Source of the DNA: CAIXDB01 sp038327915
Lineage (GTDB): Bacteria > Patescibacteriota > Minisyncoccia > Phycocordibacterales > DATDWN01
Direction of reading: 5' to 3'
Assembly (NCBI GenBank): GCA_038327915.1
Contig: JBBQLO010000008.1
Span: 1 to 25,296, forward strand
Length of the DNA: 25,296 nucleotides
Part shown: positions 21,482-25,296 of the stretch, piece by piece
Layout of the letters: each line of letters opens with the position of its first letter
Position numbering within the stretch: position 1 is the first letter of the stretch
Position numbers and translations under genes: made by a program
Notes under the pieces: model-generated
Told to the model about the DNA's origin: nothing
What the model saw: the letters and a program-made list of their open reading frames with translations, nothing else
Databases searched by the model: none

Positions 21482-22591
21482 ATGGCAAAAGACTATTATG
21501 AAATTCTTGGGGTGAACAAAAAAGCTAACACCGATGAAATAAAAAAGGCTTTTCGCGCGCTAGCACACAAACATCATCCAGACAAAAAAGGTGGCGATGC
21601 CCTCAAATTTAAAGAGATTAGTGAGGCGTATTCGGTGCTTTCAGATGAAAAAAAGCGTGTTGAATACGACTCATATGGTAAAACATTTGCCGGAGGAAGT
21701 GCTGGCTCTAATGCAGGAGGTTTTGGTGGTTTTGACGGTTTTGATTTCTCGCAGTTTACTCAGCAAGGAGGCTTTGGTGCACAGGGAAGTGGATTTGAAT
21801 TTGATCTCGGTGATATTTTTGGAGACGTTTTTGGTGGCGGTCGTCAGAAACAAGTTCGCCGTGGTCGCGATATTTCAATTGATATTGAACTTTCTTTTGA
21901 AGAGTCAGTTTTTGGTACCGAACGTACAGTATTACTTAACAAAGTTTCGAAATGTACAGCATGTGACGGCACGGGTGCAGAGAAAATAAATGGCGTGCAA
22001 AGTGAGATGGTCACATGTCCTACGTGTAACGGCAAAGGTTCACTTCGTGAGGTAAAAAAAACTTTCCTTGGGCAATTCGAAACAACAGCAACGTGTGAGA
22101 CATGTCATGGCTCCGGGAAAGTTCCTAAAATTAAATGTTCGGTCTGTCGCGGTGCAGGAATATTAAAAAAAGAAACTGAAATCAAAGTTAAAATTCCAGC
22201 AGGGATAGACAACGGAGAGATGATTCGACTGAGCGGTGGTGGAGAAGCAGTTTTTCTTGGGCAGTCAGGTGACCTATATATTAAAATTTATGTCAAAGCA
22301 CACACAGTTTTTCGGAAAGACGGTCACAACTTAGTCATGGATCAAAATGTTAAATTAACCGATGCACTTCTTGGAGCAGAGTACACTGTCCACACACTCG
22401 ATGGTGACATTAAAGTCAAAATTCCTGAAGGCGTGACTCACGGCGAGATTCTTCGTGTCAAAGGTAAGGGAGTTTCAGATACTCGTGGACGGCGAGGTGA
22501 CATTCTCATTAAAATAAATATTGTAATTCCTAAAAAACTTTCAAAGGATGCAAAAAATATAATAGAGACGCTTAAGAAAGAAGGAATTTAA
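21482..22591 (+). CDS. dnaJ: Chaperone DnaJ (Hsp40)
   Basis: 369 residues, type I DnaJ. The J domain is at about 3-68, with HPD at 32-34 (HKHHPDKKGG). A Gly/Phe-rich region follows (about 74-120). Four CxxCxGxG zinc motifs then appear (CTACDGTG, CPTCNGKG, CETCHGSG, CSVCRGAG), and after them the substrate-binding C-terminal domain (IPAGIDNGEMIRLSGGGEA, DLYIKIYVKAH, LGAEYTVHTLDGDIKVKIPEG). It delivers substrates to DnaK and stimulates its ATPase. It is separated from dnaK by a terminator and a structured region, so it is probably regulated independently. Confidence 0.98.
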   Translation: MAKDYYEILGVNKKANTDEIKKAFRALAHKHHPDKKGGDALKFKEISEAYSVLSDEKKRVEYDSYGKTFAGGSAGSNAGGFGGFDGFDFSQFTQQGGFGAQGSGFEFDLGDIFGDVFGGGRQKQVRRGRDISIDIELSFEESVFGTERTVLLNKVSKCTACDGTGAEKINGVQSEMVTCPTCNGKGSLREVKKTFLGQFETTATCETCHGSGKVPKIKCSVCRGAGILKKETEIKVKIPAGIDNGEMIRLSGGGEAVFLGQSGDLYIKIYVKAHTVFRKDGHNLVMDQNVKLTDALLGAEYTVHTLDGDIKVKIPEGVTHGEILRVKGKGVSDTRGRRGDILIKINIVIPKKLSKDAKNIIETLKKEGI

Positions 22592-22632
22592 ATAAGATAT
22601 ATATTTTTTTATTTTAATAGTATACTGTCTGT

Positions 22633-23127
22633 ATGCTTACTTCTCTTTCTCATTTCTTTAAAACAACAGGTTCATTTTCTTCTGACCTTATTCTCCTTGC
22701 TGTTTTATTTTTTCTTTTTTTTGCCGTAGGTATGTATTTTGGTAAAAGTCGTCTTGTTTCCTTGATACTTGCTTTCTATCCCGCACGTTTTTTGTATGAG
22801 AATTTTCCACTCATGTCTCATTTTTTAGTTCTTCACGGACCACAGCTTGTAGTTATAAATAAAATTCTTATTTTTTTGTTTTTCTTTGTTCTTGTCGATA
22901 TTATGATAAGTAGGTATATTTTTTCCGAGTCTATTGGAAGCTCTTCACATTTTGTACAAGTTGGAGCTCTTGCTCTTTCTGCCACCGTTCTCTTGCTTGT
23001 TTTTTCATACAGTATTATTAGCCTTGATATTTTCTATAATTTCTCGGTATCAATCGACAAACTCTTTGTAGTTACAAATTTGTTCTGGTGGACACTGGCA
23101 CCTCTCTTACTACTACTCATTATTTAA
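22633..23127 (+). CDS. Multipass membrane protein of unknown function
   Basis: 164 residues, very hydrophobic, with four or five predicted transmembrane segments (about 17-37, 40-58, 75-93, 108-132 and 143-164). The loops contain AFYPARFLYENFP and ISRYIFSESIG. No catalytic motif is seen. TATACT (22621-22626) ends 6 nt before ATG 22633 and no Shine-Dalgarno is present. It starts a run of four envelope genes that share direction. Confidence 0.7.
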   Translation: MLTSLSHFFKTTGSFSSDLILLAVLFFLFFAVGMYFGKSRLVSLILAFYPARFLYENFPLMSHFLVLHGPQLVVINKILIFLFFFVLVDIMISRYIFSESIGSSSHFVQVGALALSATVLLLVFSYSIISLDIFYNFSVSIDKLFVVTNLFWWTLAPLLLLLII

Positions 23128-23151
23128 ATAAAAAATAATATACTAAAAGAT

Positions 23152-23772
23152 ATGGATGAATTTAAAGATATTAATAATTCGAACACTGTCCCGAGACCCG
23201 ACACTTTTTTTGATTCAAAAAACCAAGTTCACCACAGAAGGTATTTAGTTGTGCTTTCTTTGTTGCTTGGAGGTGTTGTGGTTGCTGGAGGATATTATAT
23301 ATACGCTTATTTTCTGCACTCATTTCCGTTTCGTATTGCTGAACCGAAGATCCAGACGAGTAATACTTCACAAAACATCCAAAACAATGTTGTAGTATCC
23401 CACAATATTCAAGGCGAAGTGCCTGCTCATCTACCGCCAGACCTTGTTCAAGAAAAAGATGTTCATGTCGTAGATAGTTATAGTGCTCTTGATAAAAAGA
23501 CGAACATGTACCAGCAAACGTACAGGTATGATAGTAAAAATGATATTCATACTAATATTGCGCTTTATAAGAACTATTTAACAAAAAATGGCTGGAGCGT
23601 ACAGACAGCTACTAGCACTGTCCCAACACTGCTTCAAGTTATTACTGCACGCAAAGACATTTATACACTAAGTGTTCTTACTCACTACAATACAGCGCTG
23701 AATATATCAAGTGTAGAGATTACTATATTGTATCCATTTCCTAAATTAGTTCCTGCTATACACAAACAATAG
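23152..23772 (+). CDS. Membrane-anchored extracytoplasmic protein, related to the 24661 protein
   Basis: 206 residues. A short cytosolic N-terminus precedes a transmembrane anchor (about 30-54, YLVVLSLLLGGVVVAGGYYI), an Asn/Gln/Ser-rich linker, and an outer domain at about 92-200. That domain holds HLPPDLVQEKDVHVVDSY, a QQTYRYDS strand, and ALYKNYLTKNGWSV. The pattern LP-x-D, Q-strand, Y-K-x3-L-x3-GW recurs in the 24661-25197 protein, so the two are paralogues by domain. TATACT (23139-23144) lies 7 nt before the ATG. A small hairpin follows the gene. Function unknown. Confidence 0.7.
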   Translation: MDEFKDINNSNTVPRPDTFFDSKNQVHHRRYLVVLSLLLGGVVVAGGYYIYAYFLHSFPFRIAEPKIQTSNTSQNIQNNVVVSHNIQGEVPAHLPPDLVQEKDVHVVDSYSALDKKTNMYQQTYRYDSKNDIHTNIALYKNYLTKNGWSVQTATSTVPTLLQVITARKDIYTLSVLTHYNTALNISSVEITILYPFPKLVPAIHKQ

Positions 23773-23791
23773 ATGTACGACATGAATGCAG

Positions 23792-23815
23792 AAGATAGAC
23801 TGGCTATCTTTCTTC
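23792..23815 (+). terminator. Possible weak terminator
   Basis: AAGATAG (23792-23798) and CTATCTT (23804-23810) form a 7-bp stem with a 5-nt loop, followed by a short pyrimidine run TCTTC. The stem is AT-rich and the T-run broken, so strength is uncertain. Confidence 0.4.
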
Positions 23816-23873
23816 AATGAAGATACACTGGTATATGTGATAATATAAATAAAATTAATTAAAAATAAATTCT

Positions 23874-24650
23874 ATGAATGAACACAATTCCGCAGAAGAA
23901 AATAAGACAAAAGATGTCATGAAAGACGTTATGAAAGAAGAATATTTTTCACCACTCGCAGTGCTTGCTGGTGCTATTCTTATTTCGGCAAGCATACTAT
24001 ATGTTGGAGCGGGCTGGAAGTCATCACCTTTGCAAGTTGGCACGACAAACACAGCTGGTAATGATGTTGCCAATAATCCTGGAGGAAATGCCCCGGCTGC
24101 TGTTCCGAGAGCATTAGTTACTGTTCACGATCGATCTGATGCTCCTGTGATTGGGTCTAAAAATGCTCCTTTGACCATGTATGAGTTTTCCGATTTTCAG
24201 TGTCCATATTGCACAAGTTTCTATAAAACAACATATCCAACTCTCAAAACAAAATATATTGACACAGGTAAATTAAAAATCGTGTATCGTCATTTTCCAC
24301 TTTCATTTCACATAAATGCAGAGAAAGCAGCCGAAGCGGCAGAATGTGCCAACAGACAGGGTAAATTTGAACCATACTATGACCTACTCTTTACCAACAG
24401 TAAGTCAGATGGCGGGGGGCTGGCCACAGCTGATTTGAAAAAATACGCGGGAACTTTAGGACTCAATACCTCATCATTTAATACATGTCTTGATACTGCA
24501 CAAACAGCCGGAGTAGTCGCTGGAGATGAAAAAGACGGTCAAGCTGCTGGAGTTACAGGGACACCTTCATTTGTACTCAAGGGTAATAAAATAGAAGGAG
24601 CGCTACCACTTGCGACATTTGAGCAGACTATTGAGGCCGCTCTCAAATAA
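23874..24650 (+). CDS. DsbA/BdbD-like membrane-anchored thiol oxidoreductase
   Basis: 258 residues. An acidic cytosolic N-terminus is followed by a transmembrane anchor (about 26-47), a Gly/Asn-rich linker and a thioredoxin-fold domain. The active site CPYC is at 110-113 (FSDFQCPYC), with the cis-Pro P231 in GTPSF. Two further Cys (AEC in EAAECANRQ and FNTCLD) are typical of this DsbA-like group (Thioredoxin_4). It probably forms disulfides in exported proteins. Candidate substrates in the window include the two-Cys secreted protein at 3422-3042. No VKOR or DsbB partner is in the window. It stands between two related anchored proteins. GATAAT-like sequence near 23839 may be its -10. Confidence 0.92.
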   Translation: MNEHNSAEENKTKDVMKDVMKEEYFSPLAVLAGAILISASILYVGAGWKSSPLQVGTTNTAGNDVANNPGGNAPAAVPRALVTVHDRSDAPVIGSKNAPLTMYEFSDFQCPYCTSFYKTTYPTLKTKYIDTGKLKIVYRHFPLSFHINAEKAAEAAECANRQGKFEPYYDLLFTNSKSDGGGLATADLKKYAGTLGLNTSSFNTCLDTAQTAGVVAGDEKDGQAAGVTGTPSFVLKGNKIEGALPLATFEQTIEAALK

Positions 24651-24660
24651 TAAACCATAT

Positions 24661-25197
24661 ATGTCACAGAGGATTATTATTGTTGTTATCATTCTTGTTC
24701 TTATTATTTCTGCGGTACTTTTGGTTTTTAGATATACACCCTCTCTCTCGCTGACAGAGCTAAATACTGGCGGATCAGAATATGCAAATACAGATACGGT
24801 TGCAGTAAATGCTGGAAATAATGGCAATACAGGTAGTAATACTACCGAAAGACCCAAGAAAGTTTTTCCAGACTCTCTTTTACCAAAAGGTTTTCCCAAA
24901 GAATTTAATATTGAACCGCAAGCCAAAGTTATTAAAAATTTTGATGCCTATCCAGGAGGAAATGTTCAGGCTAGTAGGGAATACATAAGTATGTATGGAG
25001 TACCGGATGGATTTGATTTTTATAAATCACAATTCGTTGCCCAAGGGTGGACTATTCGTGAAGGTGTAGCACCAGGCACACCATTGAAACAAACACTTGT
25101 AGCTGAGAAAGGCAAACAAGTTGCACAGGTTTCTTTCAAGACTGCACGAGCGGGGGATAAAGCCACTATTTTTATTAGTTTTGTTGAACGATTTTAG
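24661..25197 (+). CDS. Membrane-anchored extracytoplasmic protein, related to the 23152 protein
   Basis: 178 residues from ATG 24661; an in-frame ATG at 24610 lies inside the preceding gene and is rejected. An N-terminal anchor (about 4-23, IIIVVIILVLIISAVLLVF) precedes a low-complexity Asn/Thr/Gly linker and an outer domain at about 68-178. The domain holds LLPKGFPKEFNIEPQAKVI, QASREYIS, FDFYKSQFVAQGWTIREG and VSFKTARAGDKATIFISFV. This domain resembles that of the 23152 protein. It is 10 nt after the DsbA-like gene and probably co-transcribed with it. No Cys is present, so it is not itself a disulfide substrate. Confidence 0.75.
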   Translation: MSQRIIIVVIILVLIISAVLLVFRYTPSLSLTELNTGGSEYANTDTVAVNAGNNGNTGSNTTERPKKVFPDSLLPKGFPKEFNIEPQAKVIKNFDAYPGGNVQASREYISMYGVPDGFDFYKSQFVAQGWTIREGVAPGTPLKQTLVAEKGKQVAQVSFKTARAGDKATIFISFVERF

Positions 25198-25226
25198 ATA
25201 TAACCGTTAAATATGTAAAGCAAAAG

Positions 25227-25235
25227 TTATCCACA
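25227..25235 (+). promoter_or_regulatory. Perfect DnaA box at the right edge
   Basis: TTATCCACA, the consensus DnaA box, lies 18 nt upstream of a strong promoter. It may indicate DnaA control of the next gene or proximity to a replication-related locus. Only one copy is visible before the window ends. Confidence 0.5.
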
Positions 25236-25252
25236 GACTGAAACAAATTTCC

Positions 25253-25280
25253 TTGACAATATCTTCAAATAATGTATATT
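25253..25280 (+). promoter_or_regulatory. Strong promoter for a gene beyond the window
   Basis: TTGACA (25253-25258), a 16-nt spacer and TATATT (25275-25280), preceded by TG. No start codon occurs before the end of the window, so the driven gene is unknown. Confidence 0.6.
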
Positions 25281-25296
25281 TCGGCTAGAAACGCTT

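Noticed and set aside
1..25296. CRISPR array, insertion sequence, tRNA or rRNA genes
   Set aside because: No regularly spaced repeats of CRISPR size, no transposase, no T-loop GTTCRANYC with cloverleaf context and no rRNA signature were seen. The ACGAAT and TTTGACC repeats are too short and few.

Overview
The window looks like a chromosomal segment of a Patescibacteria (CPR) bacterium, most likely of Parcubacteria type. The evidence is the compact gene order, low GC over most of the window, an alanyl-tRNA synthetase that ends after the editing domain (622 aa), a short ribosomal protein L13 (114 aa), the infA-rpmJ-rpsM-rpsK-rpsD-rpoA-rplQ-rplM-rpsI order, and several small membrane proteins of a kind common in that group. 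The lineage is an inference from gene content, because no rRNA gene is present.

Layout. 1-125 is the tail of an unknown gene. 126-900 is a compositionally foreign cassette: a strong promoter, a long hairpin in the leader, a perfect Shine-Dalgarno site, a GC-rich 162-aa protein with a Trp-rich C-terminus, then short tandem repeats and a terminator. 917-3422 holds small hypothetical, membrane (PH-domain) and exported proteins. 3499-8909 holds mnmA, an ATP-cone/nuclease fusion, an HD phosphohydrolase, a family 4-like uracil-DNA glycosylase without its Fe-S cysteines, and oligoendopeptidase F. 8970-13481 holds alaS, a PilM/FtsA-like actin-fold protein and a large single-pass surface protein. 13585-17722 is the ribosomal protein/rpoA operon. 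17871-22591 is the chaperone locus grpE - hypothetical - dnaK - 490-nt non-coding stretch - dnaJ. 22633-25197 is an envelope module: a multipass protein, then a DsbA-like thioredoxin between two related anchored proteins. The right edge carries a perfect DnaA box and a strong promoter for a gene outside the window.

Two themes run across genes. First, almost no native gene has a Shine-Dalgarno sequence, and about ten have a -10 hexamer only 6-8 nt before the start codon, which points to leaderless transcripts. The GC-rich cassette and one exported-protein gene are the clear exceptions. Second, the C-terminus of the 162-aa protein looks like the variable region of a diversity-generating retroelement (DGR) target. 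No reverse transcriptase is in the window, so this would be a remote target, and it is the strongest candidate here for an undescribed system.
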